A stretch of DNA of 64,000 nucleotides from Ancylothrix sp. D3o (GTDB lineage Bacteria; Cyanobacteriota; Cyanobacteriia; Cyanobacteriales; Oscillatoriaceae). The position numbers and the translations under genes were made by a program. The stretch lies in contig NZ_JAMXEX010000013.1 of NCBI RefSeq assembly GCF_025370775.1, forward strand, positions 1 through 64,000, in the 5' to 3' direction. Under the pieces are notes generated by a model. That model was given only the letters and a program-made list of their open reading frames with translations. It did no database searches and was not told the DNA's origin. Every line of letters begins with the position of its first letter. Position 1 is the stretch's first letter. This document shows, in pieces, positions 56,626-64,000 of this stretch.

Positions 56626-57798
56626 TTAAACTTCAAAAGTTTCGGTGATGCTTTGATCTCCCGCAGTTATAATAACACAGAATTGATCGCCTGGTTGATC
56701 CGTTGTTAAATTTATTTCGATAAATAATGTTTCTCTACCGGCTTCTTCTTCTTGCATAGTTTCTTGTTGTTCATTTTGCACAATGAGTTTCACATTTGGT
56801 TGCAAGCAAAGTTCCCCCGGTGCCGGTTGTAGTTGCAAACAAATGTCAGTTTTTCCTTCTTCTTTAGGAGTGACTGTCATTACTAACCGGACTGTCGGTA
56901 ACACTTCATTTCGCCAATCGGTTGCATATACTTTTTGGGCGGTAATTGATTCTTTGGCAGCCCAATATGTCTCCTCTAAACTCTGCCAACCGGCCTCCAA
57001 AACTCCCTCCAACCACCGGCCCAAATTCACCACCGGCTTTATCACATTTTCCATCCCCATTCGCTTTTGATAAAGCTTTTCTCTCCAAGCTTCATTACTA
57101 ATCAAAGCCACCCATTTTTCCACCGCTACCTCTGGTACTAAGCGCGGCGAATAAATTGCATTATTCCCTAACTTCTTCAGCAAAAATTCCGCCTCATTTT
57201 CGCTAACAATTTCCAATTCTTCTAGTTCTTCCCGCACATCCAAACCTGTTAGTAATTCCATCACCATTAAACTTTGGTTTAAAGCCGCCACTGGCAAGCT
57301 ATAACTGCGATCCAGAGGATTATAAACCCCATCATTTTTTAACTTTCTGTGGGTAGCAAAACCGGCAATCTTCAACCAGCAATCTTGCTCATCGCTATCT
57401 AAATTAACTCCCACTGCCAAATAATAGTCTCCTACCCAGTTTGGGTTATCTACCCATTCTTGAGGCACTCTTAATTCAAAAATATCTAAATCATCGCTGG
57501 GAATTAAAATTAAACGCATTTCTCCTACATTAATTGCTGTCCCATTAAGCACTTCCCAAAGCGTTATTAAACTTTTAAGACTCGGCAAAACTAAAGGCTT
57601 AATAGCTGTTTTCTCTTCTCTCAGCCAGTCTTGTAACCATGCAACAAAAGTTTTTAAACAAACCGAATTAAGATACGCATTGTAGCGAGCAATGGGGTTA
57701 GAAAAGTTTTCTGTTTCTTTCCAGGCTGTTTCTTGGTCTTCCGGCGTAATTTGCGCTTCCATTTGCTCAAACATTTGTCTATTTTTAATCTTAAACAT
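56626..57798 (-). CDS. DUF1822 family protein
   Basis: The 390-residue protein has the DUF1822 layout, found almost only in cyanobacteria: ARYNAYLNSVCLKTFVAWLQ near the N-terminus, then WVGDYYLAVGVNLDSDEQDC and AGFATHRKLK, WLEGVLEAGWQSLEE in the middle, and a strand-rich C-terminal domain (GKTDICLQLQPAPGELCLQP) with a terminal TFEV. The function is unknown. GGAG 6 bp before the ATG supports the start. The upstream sigma-like gene ends 13 bp away and the CHAT gene starts 27 bp after the stop, so the three should be one transcript. Confidence 0.87.
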   Translation of the reverse strand: MFKIKNRQMFEQMEAQITPEDQETAWKETENFSNPIARYNAYLNSVCLKTFVAWLQDWLREEKTAIKPLVLPSLKSLITLWEVLNGTAINVGEMRLILIPSDDLDIFELRVPQEWVDNPNWVGDYYLAVGVNLDSDEQDCWLKIAGFATHRKLKNDGVYNPLDRSYSLPVAALNQSLMVMELLTGLDVREELEELEIVSENEAEFLLKKLGNNAIYSPRLVPEVAVEKWVALISNEAWREKLYQKRMGMENVIKPVVNLGRWLEGVLEAGWQSLEETYWAAKESITAQKVYATDWRNEVLPTVRLVMTVTPKEEGKTDICLQLQPAPGELCLQPNVKLIVQNEQQETMQEEEAGRETLFIEINLTTDQPGDQFCVIITAGDQSITETFEV

Positions 57799-57811
57799 TT
57801 TTTGACTCTCC

Positions 57812-59539
57812 TTATTTATGTTCCCGAATTAAATTCAGAGTTTCTTGCAAAATAACTTCAATCTTGTTCGTGGCGATTTCGGATTTCCACGAGAACTTTA
57901 ATTTTTGGCAGCTTTTCTTTACCAAATCTTTATAAACCATCCCCAACCAGACATCTACATAATTTTTAATCCAGTCATTGAGGGTGCAAATTAACTGCTT
58001 TTCTAAGTTGTGCTTTGCTTGTTTTAGTTTGGCTTGCACTTCTTCTAACGGTATTCCTTGCAGTTTTGCTATTTGTTCAACCGCAATTTTTTGACCATAA
58101 CAAACTTGTAAAATCTGCTGAGATTCTGCTTCTAGCTTCTTGATTGCTTCCACCAATCCTGCTTGAATTAAATCAAAATGTTCGGGAGAACGGTATTTGT
58201 TAATTAGCCAACCATCAATATATTGCTTAACCCATTGATCCGCACCTGATATCTTCGTTAAAGTCTGCAAAAAGTTTTTGTGAATTGTGTCACGTCGGCG
58301 GCTTATACTCGACTGCTTGACTCCCAGAAACTTCTCCATTTCTTGCTGGGTTAACCCTATTCCATAATTTAACAACAAAAGTTTATGTTGTTCTGGTTTT
58401 AGGGTTTGCAATTTTTGCCAAAAAGCTGCTTGGGTTTCTTTAGATAACTGCGGAAAAGTTGGTTTTTTTTGTTCAGAGGGTGTCGGTGTTTCTTCCTCTT
58501 CCTCATTTGCGGGAATTGTAATACCGGCTTCCTCTAAATAATCCAGCGAAAGAGGAATTTTACGATAATTTTGCAAAGCTTCAATGCAGCTTTTCATCCA
58601 ACTTTCTATATTTTTTCCCCTCACATTTAAACCGGCACTCACCTCATGCGGTGCAATTGGCAGCATTTTTTCAGCATTATAACATTGCGCCGCCGCTTCA
58701 AAATCTTGACTGTCCGGCTCTGGCCATTGTTGACCTTTTGGCCGGTTGGGATTTTTAACTTTGATGAGATAAACTTGCCGGAAATACTTTCGAGCAAACA
58801 AAAAACAAGCAATTTCTGCGCTGTCAAAGTTAGCTTTTGCTAACGCATCTTTTAGGTTTTCCTCGCCTTTTGTACAAAGCAACCGCCACCGCGAAAAGCG
58901 CCGCACTTTTGCTTCAGATTTAATTGTATTTATCAGCGCCTTTTGAACGTAGTTTGCCAGCGTTCCTTGCGAATTTTTGTAACTTTTCAACAGGCTAAAT
59001 AACTTGTTAAAATCATAAACAAAAACCATCGCTATCCCGAAATAATCATCCCAAGAATGCTCAGGCGATTGAGAAAAAATTTCCTTAGCAGCATAATAAC
59101 AATTGGTCTGAAAATAAGCCGCCAAATGTTCCATCGCTAGTTGATTTCGGTTGACCGGCTCCCAAATTTGCGGCTCACACCGGCCCGTCGCTATTTTCAG
59201 CCAAAACAAAGCAATTCCTTGCTCCTTATCAGCCAGCCGGCACAATTGCGATAACTCCTGTTCCTTTTTTTGATATAAATCAAAATTTCTTACTAAGTGA
59301 GGACGCTGTTTCCATACAATGCGAGAACAACCTATACCCGCCTCGAAAATAGAAGAAGTGCAGAATTTGTCTTGATTGGCCGGTCGCTGAGACAGTCTAG
59401 GGATATTAGACATTTTCGCTGATTCTCCGCAAATCACTCCAAGAGAAACCAAAAACACATTTTCATCAAATTTTATAGCCCAGGCATCTTGGCTGCCTTT
59501 AACTTTATTTAACGGCGATGTGTAAGAAAAACTTACCAT
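57812..59539 (-). CDS. Sigma-70-like/HTH protein of the CHAT-DUF1822 operon
   Basis: This 575-residue protein has a region resembling sigma factor region 2 around TLANYVQKALINTIKSEAKV, RRFSRW. Two helix-turn-helix segments follow: GLTQQEMEKFLGVKQSSISR (region 4-like) and VEQIAKLQGIPLEEVQAKLK. Between them are a hydrophilic linker (NEEEEETPTPSEQ) and extra helices. It is annotated in relatives as a sigma-70 family factor, but the domains are far apart and promoter recognition is unproven. Two starts are plausible: ATG 59539 (GAGG 7 bp upstream) and ATG 59413 (GGAG 11 bp upstream). It heads the operon with DUF1822 and CHAT. Confidence 0.75.
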   Translation of the reverse strand: MVSFSYTSPLNKVKGSQDAWAIKFDENVFLVSLGVICGESAKMSNIPRLSQRPANQDKFCTSSIFEAGIGCSRIVWKQRPHLVRNFDLYQKKEQELSQLCRLADKEQGIALFWLKIATGRCEPQIWEPVNRNQLAMEHLAAYFQTNCYYAAKEIFSQSPEHSWDDYFGIAMVFVYDFNKLFSLLKSYKNSQGTLANYVQKALINTIKSEAKVRRFSRWRLLCTKGEENLKDALAKANFDSAEIACFLFARKYFRQVYLIKVKNPNRPKGQQWPEPDSQDFEAAAQCYNAEKMLPIAPHEVSAGLNVRGKNIESWMKSCIEALQNYRKIPLSLDYLEEAGITIPANEEEEETPTPSEQKKPTFPQLSKETQAAFWQKLQTLKPEQHKLLLLNYGIGLTQQEMEKFLGVKQSSISRRRDTIHKNFLQTLTKISGADQWVKQYIDGWLINKYRSPEHFDLIQAGLVEAIKKLEAESQQILQVCYGQKIAVEQIAKLQGIPLEEVQAKLKQAKHNLEKQLICTLNDWIKNYVDVWLGMVYKDLVKKSCQKLKFSWKSEIATNKIEVILQETLNLIREHK

Positions 59540-60063
59540 GAATTAACCTCACAAGCTAAAAGATTTTTGCCACATTACTTTTACCCTTTGCAAAAGCAAT
59601 AGATAGCATAAGCAAGACTTGCCTCCCCCTAGTCTACTCTCTTAATTAGCACCGGCCTTTCCAGATTATGCAGGTGGCTGAGACCAAATTGTAAAAAAAA
59701 TCACAAAAAAGGGCAAAAAACGCCTCTAAATTTCATACCTCCCCATTTGTTTCTAACTTTCTATAAATGAAATCAGCCCCTAAAATTAGTATTTTTTGAC
59801 AAAATTATAGTCTGCAAAAAACTATTTTATTCAGAAAAATTCCTATCAGCACAAGCACCATTACCCCTAAAATCTCCCTCTGAATAGCCATTTATAATTG
59901 CTTGCTGTTGAAGTTGCAGGATAGATTTTTGATAAAAGTGATTTTGAATATCTGAAAAATCAATTGCCATTTTTGATTAACTCCATAAAAAAATCTAGGT
60001 TGCAGAAAAACTGGTTTTTATATTAACTAAAGACAGATCACTTTCAGGATAAAGAAAAGACAA
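59540..60063. other. Intergenic region between sigma-like operon and oxidoreductase gene
   Basis: About 520 AT-rich bases upstream of two divergent genes. The only coding candidate is the 47-codon frame at 59827-59970 on the minus strand. A/T runs around 59695-59720 and 59800-59830 suit promoters. Confidence 0.55.
59827..59970 (-). CDS. Possible small protein, 47 residues
   Basis: The minus-strand frame ATG 59970 to TAA 59827 has GGAG 10 bp before the start. It encodes MAIDFSDIQNHFYQKSIL, then a Gln-rich helix-like stretch (QLQQQAIINGY) and a Gly/Asp-rich tail with one Cys (GNGACADRNFSE). I do not recognise it. It points towards the sigma-like operon but is 287 bp from it. The good ribosome binding site and amphipathic first half favour a real gene; its short length means chance cannot be excluded. 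Confidence 0.4.
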   Translation of the reverse strand: MAIDFSDIQNHFYQKSILQLQQQAIINGYSEGDFRGNGACADRNFSE

Positions 60064-61602
60064 ATGACAGATGTTATCGTCATCGGTAGTGGGATCGGTG
60101 GGTTATGTTGTGCCGCACTTTTGGCACGTTATGGCTTAAAAGTGATAGTATGTGAGAGCCATTCCGAGGCCGGTGGCGCCGCACATGGCTTTGAATACAA
60201 AGGCTTTAAGTTCGATTCCGGGCCATCGCTTTATTCTGGCTTGTCTTACAGTCCTTCTACTAACCCCCTCAAACAAGTTTTAGATGCCATTGGGGAAAGC
60301 GTACCCTGCCTCACCTATGATACTTGGGGCTGTTGTTTGCCAGAGGGAGACTTTGATACACAGGTAGGCGGTGAGCAGTTTTGTGAGATTTTAGCAAAAT
60401 TCCGGGGTCAAGAAGCCGTTAGCGAGTGGCGCAACTTGCAAAAAGTGATGGAACCGCTCTCTCGTGCCGCCACGTCCATGCCACCACAAGCCTTAAGGTT
60501 TGATTTGGGAGCCATTTTCACCGTAGGCCGGTTTGCCCCCGCCCTATTACCACACCTCGCCAGTCTGCCAAAAATCACAGCACCATTCTCACAAATTATC
60601 GATGAAGTTGTTTCCGACTCTTTCATCTCCAATTGGCTGAACTTATTGTGCTTTCTACTTTCTGGACTGCCGGCATCAGGCACCAGCACCGCCGAAGTCG
60701 CCTTTATGTTCGCCGAATGGTATAAACCAGGCGTTGTGCTAGATTATCCCGTTGGTGGCAGCGCCGGCCTGGTTGATGCTTTAGTGAGAGGTTTGCAAAA
60801 ACACGGCGGAGAATTGATGCTGAATACTCATGTGCAGCAAGTCTTGATCGAAGGAAACCGCGCTGTGGGAGTGCGTTTGCGTTCTGGCAAAGAACTCCGC
60901 GCCAAAAAAGCTGTCGTCTCTAACTGCTCAATTTGGGATACCCTGAAACTGTTGCCAGAAGGTGCATTGCCGAAGAATTTTCGCCAAAATCGGGAAAGTA
61001 TGCCAGAGTGTGATAGTTTTATGCACCTGCATTTAGGCGTTGATAGTGCCGGTTTGCGATCCGATTTGGCTTGTCATTATATCGTTGTCAACGATTGGCA
61101 AAAAGGCATCACCGCGCCGCAGAATGTCGTTGTGGTATCGATTCCCTCAGTTCTTGATACATCGTTAGCACCGGCCGGTAAGCACGTCATCCATGTTTAC
61201 ACCCCCGGAAATGAGCCTTACAGCCTTTGGGAAGGCATGGATAGAAAAAGTGAAGCTTATGTGAGATTTAAGGAAGAACGCTCACAAGTGATGTGGCAAG
61301 CTTTGGAGCGAGTTATTCCTGATATTAAAGAACGTTGTGAGGTGACATTAACCGGCACTCCTCTCACCCATGAGCGGTTTTTACGTCGCCATCGCGGTTC
61401 TTACGGGCCGGCTATTGCGGCGGGCTCTGGTTTCTTTCCGGGGCCCCTGACTCCCCTCGATGGGTTACTTTGTTGTGGCGATTCCACTTTTCCAGGGATC
61501 GGACTGCCGGCGGTGGCGGCGTCGGGGGCTATTGCTGCGAATACTTTGGTGCCGGTGAGCAAGCATTTAGAACTTCTCAATTTTTCTTCGGTTGCTAACT
61601 GA
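60064..61602 (+). CDS. Phytoene-desaturase/CRTISO-like FAD-dependent oxidoreductase
   Basis: This 512-residue flavoprotein has the FAD dinucleotide motif VIVIGSGIGGLCCAALLARY, the family motif GGAAHGFEYKGFKFDSGPSL and the C-terminal FAD contact GLLCCGDSTFPGIGLPAVAA. The family includes CrtI desaturases, CrtO ketolase and the CrtH carotene isomerase. Its length and the closing motif fit the CrtI/CRTISO branch, but I cannot choose between carotenoid and other polyene substrates. No other carotenoid gene is adjacent. Two terminators follow the stop. Confidence 0.85.
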   Translation: MTDVIVIGSGIGGLCCAALLARYGLKVIVCESHSEAGGAAHGFEYKGFKFDSGPSLYSGLSYSPSTNPLKQVLDAIGESVPCLTYDTWGCCLPEGDFDTQVGGEQFCEILAKFRGQEAVSEWRNLQKVMEPLSRAATSMPPQALRFDLGAIFTVGRFAPALLPHLASLPKITAPFSQIIDEVVSDSFISNWLNLLCFLLSGLPASGTSTAEVAFMFAEWYKPGVVLDYPVGGSAGLVDALVRGLQKHGGELMLNTHVQQVLIEGNRAVGVRLRSGKELRAKKAVVSNCSIWDTLKLLPEGALPKNFRQNRESMPECDSFMHLHLGVDSAGLRSDLACHYIVVNDWQKGITAPQNVVVVSIPSVLDTSLAPAGKHVIHVYTPGNEPYSLWEGMDRKSEAYVRFKEERSQVMWQALERVIPDIKERCEVTLTGTPLTHERFLRRHRGSYGPAIAAGSGFFPGPLTPLDGLLCCGDSTFPGIGLPAVAASGAIAANTLVPVSKHLELLNFSSVAN

Positions 61603-61645
61603 TTGGAAACCAACGCCGCCGGTTAAGAAAAGCCAATAATTTTTG

Positions 61646-61664
61646 AACCCCCGGAGGGGGTTTT
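61646..61664 (+). terminator. First terminator after the CRTISO-like gene
   Basis: AACCCCC (61646-61652), a GGA loop, GGGGGTT and TTT: a short strong hairpin with a T run, 44 bp past the stop. Confidence 0.75.
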
Positions 61665-61677
61665 CTTCCTTCGTGTA

Positions 61678-61705
61678 GCCACCGATTTTAATCGGTGGCG
61701 TTTTT
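61678..61705 (+). terminator. Second terminator, perfect 10-bp stem
   Basis: GCCACCGATT (61678-61687) pairs perfectly with AATCGGTGGC (61690-61699), followed by GTTTTT. The right arm is also the first unit of the 16-bp tandem array, so the array looks like amplified terminator tails. Confidence 0.8.
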
Positions 61706-61764
61706 AATCGGTGGCGTTTTTAACCGGCGGCGTTTTTAATCGGTGGCGTTTTTAACCGGCAGCG
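61694..61764 (+). repeat. 16-bp tandem repeat, four and a half units
   Basis: GGTGGCGTTTTTAATC is repeated head to tail with C/T and G/A variation (GGTGGCGTTTTTAACC, GGCGGCGTTTTTAATC and so on). It ends 12 bp before the stop of the next minus-strand gene. Confidence 0.85.
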
Positions 61765-61775
61765 TTGGTTCCAGC

Positions 61776-62147
61776 TTAAAGTTTCAATTCCAAAGGCTCG
61801 CAAAATTCCTGAATTCCTTTTTTTACAACATACATCAACACCGGCGCCCCTAAAATCGCCGGACAAACACCTTTTTGTTGCAGAGAGTCCATCACTACTC
61901 CATATTTTCCATTTAAAAAATCCTCTCGCAAATTTTCCTCACAAATAGCCACGCGGCATCTTTTGGCAAAGCCATCTAACCACTCAGGGCCATCTGGCTG
62001 CTGACCTACTTCTATTGCTAAAACCAAGGCCGCATCTTCTAAATCTCCTTCACAATCTTCTATCACATCCAAAGCTTTTAAAGCTTGTTCATAGGCCGCT
62101 AATTGGGTTCGGAATTGAGCTATTTCTTCAAAAGTTACTTTTGTCAT
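61776..62147 (-). CDS. Hypothetical protein, 123 residues
   Basis: This acidic, mostly helical protein (FEEIAQFRTQLAAYEQALKA; LEDAALVLAIEVGQQPDGPE; VAICEENLREDFLNGKYGVV) contains five Cys residues, of which two lie near Glu clusters. No signal peptide or membrane helix is visible. I know no function; its composition and length fit small conserved cyanobacterial proteins. It follows the large repeat protein on the same strand with a 70-bp gap, so the two may be co-transcribed. Confidence 0.7.
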   Translation of the reverse strand: MTKVTFEEIAQFRTQLAAYEQALKALDVIEDCEGDLEDAALVLAIEVGQQPDGPEWLDGFAKRCRVAICEENLREDFLNGKYGVVMDSLQQKGVCPAILGAPVLMYVVKKGIQEFCEPLELKL

Positions 62148-62217
62148 AGTTTTATATAAATAAAAGTCTTAGAAGCTTTGTTTTTTGAGAGCAAAACTTC
62201 TAACACTTTCGGAAAAA

Positions 62218-64000
62218 TTAACGAGGGGTAGTAGGAGTTGATTGCGGTGCCGGTTCCGGTATCGGTGCCGGTGCAATTTGTCTTTGCCACAGTGTAATTT
62301 GTACTTGAGCCGCCGAATAAGTGCCGGCATAAGAAGGAATTTTGCGAGCAATTTCAATTGCCCCTTGCGGATCATAACTTGCCTGTTGTTGAGCAAGCGA
62401 TAAAATTTGATCGCTCCACTGATTAATCATGCTATCGGCTTCTGAACGCAAGCGGCTACTATCAGAAACTTGATTTGCTGCACGAATAGCAGAAGCCAGC
62501 GTTTCCGGTGTTCCCATACCGGCATAACGATAAGCATCCTCAAGATTTTGCCGGCCACGAAGTTCCCCTTTCCAAGCTTGGATGGCATCTTGCGCTTCAC
62601 CATACAAAGCACGTCCGCTGATAATTCTTTCCGCTCGGTTGATCGCATCGGAATATTGACCCATTGCCGCTAACTGACGGGCATTATCCATAATAGGCCG
62701 GTCTTGTTGTTCTTGGATTTGCCGGTTCCATTCATCAATTTTTGCTTGCGCTTCCTCATAAAGCGCTCTACCACTGCCTATTTTTCGGGCTTGGCTAATA
62801 GCAGCGTCTAAAGACTCAGGACGACCACCCCGCGCTAATTGATTTGCTATATCCAAAATAGGCCGGTCTTGTTGTTCTTGAATTTGCCGGCTCCACTGGT
62901 CGATTTTTTCTTGCGCCGCCCCATAAAGCGCCCGATTTCTGCCAATAATTCCCGCTTGATTAATAGCAGCTTGCAGCGAATTTACATCCCCAGATCGGGC
63001 TAACATTTCTGCTCTTTCTAAATAAGGCCGGTCTTCTTGGGTTTCAATTTCTCCTCGCCAACGGTCGATTTCTGATTGCGCTTCCTCCCAGCGAGGTTTA
63101 GAGCGATCAATTTGTTCGGCTTGCGAAATTGCGGCTTTTAAATCATTAACACTGCCGGTGCGAGCCAAAGAGCGAGCTTTTTCTAAATACCCTAAATTTT
63201 GGATGCTGTCTTGCCACTCAGTAATCAAGCGTTTGGCTTTGCTATAAAGAGGCCGATTTGGGGCAATTTTTTGAGCCGCTGCTATGGCAGATTCTAAACC
63301 GCTGACGCTATCTTGCCAGGTTAAAGATTGGGCTCTGGCTAACTCAATAAAATCGGCAACTTCTTCTTTTAGTTTCGCTTCTTCTGGAATTTGACGGGCA
63401 ATTTCAACCGCTGCCGATAAGTCGCGTTTTTCTAGGCTTTCCTCTGCCAAATCCATCATTTTTTGACTAAATTCTTTGATGGCTTCGCGGGATTTTTCAT
63501 AAACGCGACTGTTTTTCTCGATGCTTTGAGCAACTTTAATTGCTTCGAGGAGTTTTTCTAAACCCCCTTGATCTGCAAGGCTATAAGCTTTGCCAAGTTT
63601 GCTGCCATCTTCGCGGGCAACTTTCATTATGTTGGTGATTTCTTCGTACTTTACCGTTGCCCAGTATTGGTTTTCAATATCCAGCAATTGTACAGCTTCT
63701 CGGAAGGCTTGCGGCCAGTTTTGTTTCCGCAGTTCGGCTTCTGCTTTGTTATAAATTTCCTCAGCTTTTGACCAGATAGACTGCCAATTATTTATGCGTT
63801 CTTCTACGAGGCTATAAACCGGCACATTGGCAGGAATTTTGCGTGCCATTCCAATAGCTTCTTCTAATTTACCGGCATTAAAAGTTTGGTCGCATAGCTG
63901 CAAAAGTTGTTCTGACCATTCTTCAATATTGCGGTTAATTTCGGGGCGCAGGGGGTGGTCTTTGGGGAGTTCATTAACCAGTTGAATTGCTGAGAGCAAA
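62218..64000 (-). CDS. Large helical-repeat protein (5' partial)
   Basis: The frame is open to the window edge, so the N-terminus is missing; at least 593 residues remain. It is built of ~55-60-residue repeats of the form DRPxLxxAxxLARxGxxxSLxAAIxQAxxIxxxRALYxEAQxxIDxWxRQIQEQQ, most regular between about 62600 and 63200. A Pro-rich tail (APIPEPAPQS) ends it. The pattern is an alpha-solenoid with an RALY and a QxxIxxW signature in each unit, related in style to TPR proteins. No catalytic residues are seen. In cyanobacteria such regions are often attached to membrane anchors or kinases, so the missing part matters. Confidence 0.8.
   Translation of the reverse strand, partial: LLSAIQLVNELPKDHPLRPEINRNIEEWSEQLLQLCDQTFNAGKLEEAIGMARKIPANVPVYSLVEERINNWQSIWSKAEEIYNKAEAELRKQNWPQAFREAVQLLDIENQYWATVKYEEITNIMKVAREDGSKLGKAYSLADQGGLEKLLEAIKVAQSIEKNSRVYEKSREAIKEFSQKMMDLAEESLEKRDLSAAVEIARQIPEEAKLKEEVADFIELARAQSLTWQDSVSGLESAIAAAQKIAPNRPLYSKAKRLITEWQDSIQNLGYLEKARSLARTGSVNDLKAAISQAEQIDRSKPRWEEAQSEIDRWRGEIETQEDRPYLERAEMLARSGDVNSLQAAINQAGIIGRNRALYGAAQEKIDQWSRQIQEQQDRPILDIANQLARGGRPESLDAAISQARKIGSGRALYEEAQAKIDEWNRQIQEQQDRPIMDNARQLAAMGQYSDAINRAERIISGRALYGEAQDAIQAWKGELRGRQNLEDAYRYAGMGTPETLASAIRAANQVSDSSRLRSEADSMINQWSDQILSLAQQQASYDPQGAIEIARKIPSYAGTYSAAQVQITLWQRQIAPAPIPEPAPQSTPTTPR

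Noticed and set aside
61694-61764. Short CRISPR array
   Set aside because: The 16-bp units are directly adjacent, with no spacers.

Overview
The window comes from a cyanobacterial chromosome, most likely a filamentous, non-heterocystous (oscillatorian-type) species. Phylum markers are apcD (allophycocyanin-B), pcyA (phycocyanobilin synthesis), a Tab2/Atab2 protein, DUF1822, DevBCA exporter genes, and short tandem repeats built from words such as ATTGAC/AATGAC and GGGGATT. The words ACCGGC/GCCGGT are strikingly frequent on both strands. No heterocyst-specific gene set, rRNA operon, CRISPR array or prophage was seen.

Layout. 1-2454: 3' part of a secreted repeat protein (Pro-every-second-residue region, then RTX repeats). 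2.7-10.9 kb: housekeeping and photosynthesis genes (Tab2-like, TldE/PmbA-like, a ClC-CBS-USP chloride protein, a TPR protein, apcD, rlmD). 10.9-17.1 kb: RTX metallopeptidase, dienelactone hydrolase, GntR regulator, response regulator, cyclic-nucleotide-type domain protein, glycine-zipper protein. 17.2-25.8 kb: a compact nonribosomal peptide locus with a 4'-phosphopantetheinyl transferase divergent from a stand-alone A-T protein and a C-A-T-TE protein. 25.9-31.8 kb: a patchwork with gene remnants (histidine kinase tail, metal-efflux adaptor N-terminus, amine oxidase tail), a MerR/CueR-type promoter in front of a DUF305 lipoprotein, tRNA-Ile(CAU) with an HNH nuclease gene 2 bp from its 3' end, and pyrE. 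31.9-36.5 kb: an ATP-grasp enzyme paired with an isoaspartyl peptidase, a TerB-like protein, and thiC with a TPP riboswitch. 37-43.4 kb: a repeat protein ending in a degenerate M15 peptidase domain, a membrane protein, and devBCA. 43.7-52 kb: pcyA, glgB, treY, treZ. 52.3-64 kb: yebC, a HepT/MntA toxin-antitoxin pair, an FAD hydroxylase, a sigma-like/DUF1822/CHAT-protease operon, a CrtI/CRTISO-like oxidoreductase, and a partial repeat protein.

The strongest candidate for an undescribed system is the peptide synthetase at 21014-25807. Its adenylation domain carries about 210 extra residues between core motifs A8 and A9, where N-methyltransferase domains are inserted in other synthetases. Here the insert reads as two tandem PilZ domains. 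The second has both halves of the c-di-GMP-binding signature (RxxxR and NxSxxG); the first has only DxSxxG. This suggests a dipeptide-scale assembly line whose adenylation step is gated by c-di-GMP. The same enzyme ends in a thioesterase with Cys in place of the nucleophilic Ser. The partner A-T protein and the PPTase needed to activate both carrier domains lie alongside.

Other points worth attention: the ClC protein has Gln at the gating-glutamate position; a CHAT protease lies in an operon with a sigma-like factor; and an ATP-grasp ligase is coupled to an isoaspartyl peptidase. All functional statements are read from sequence motifs; no database search was run.
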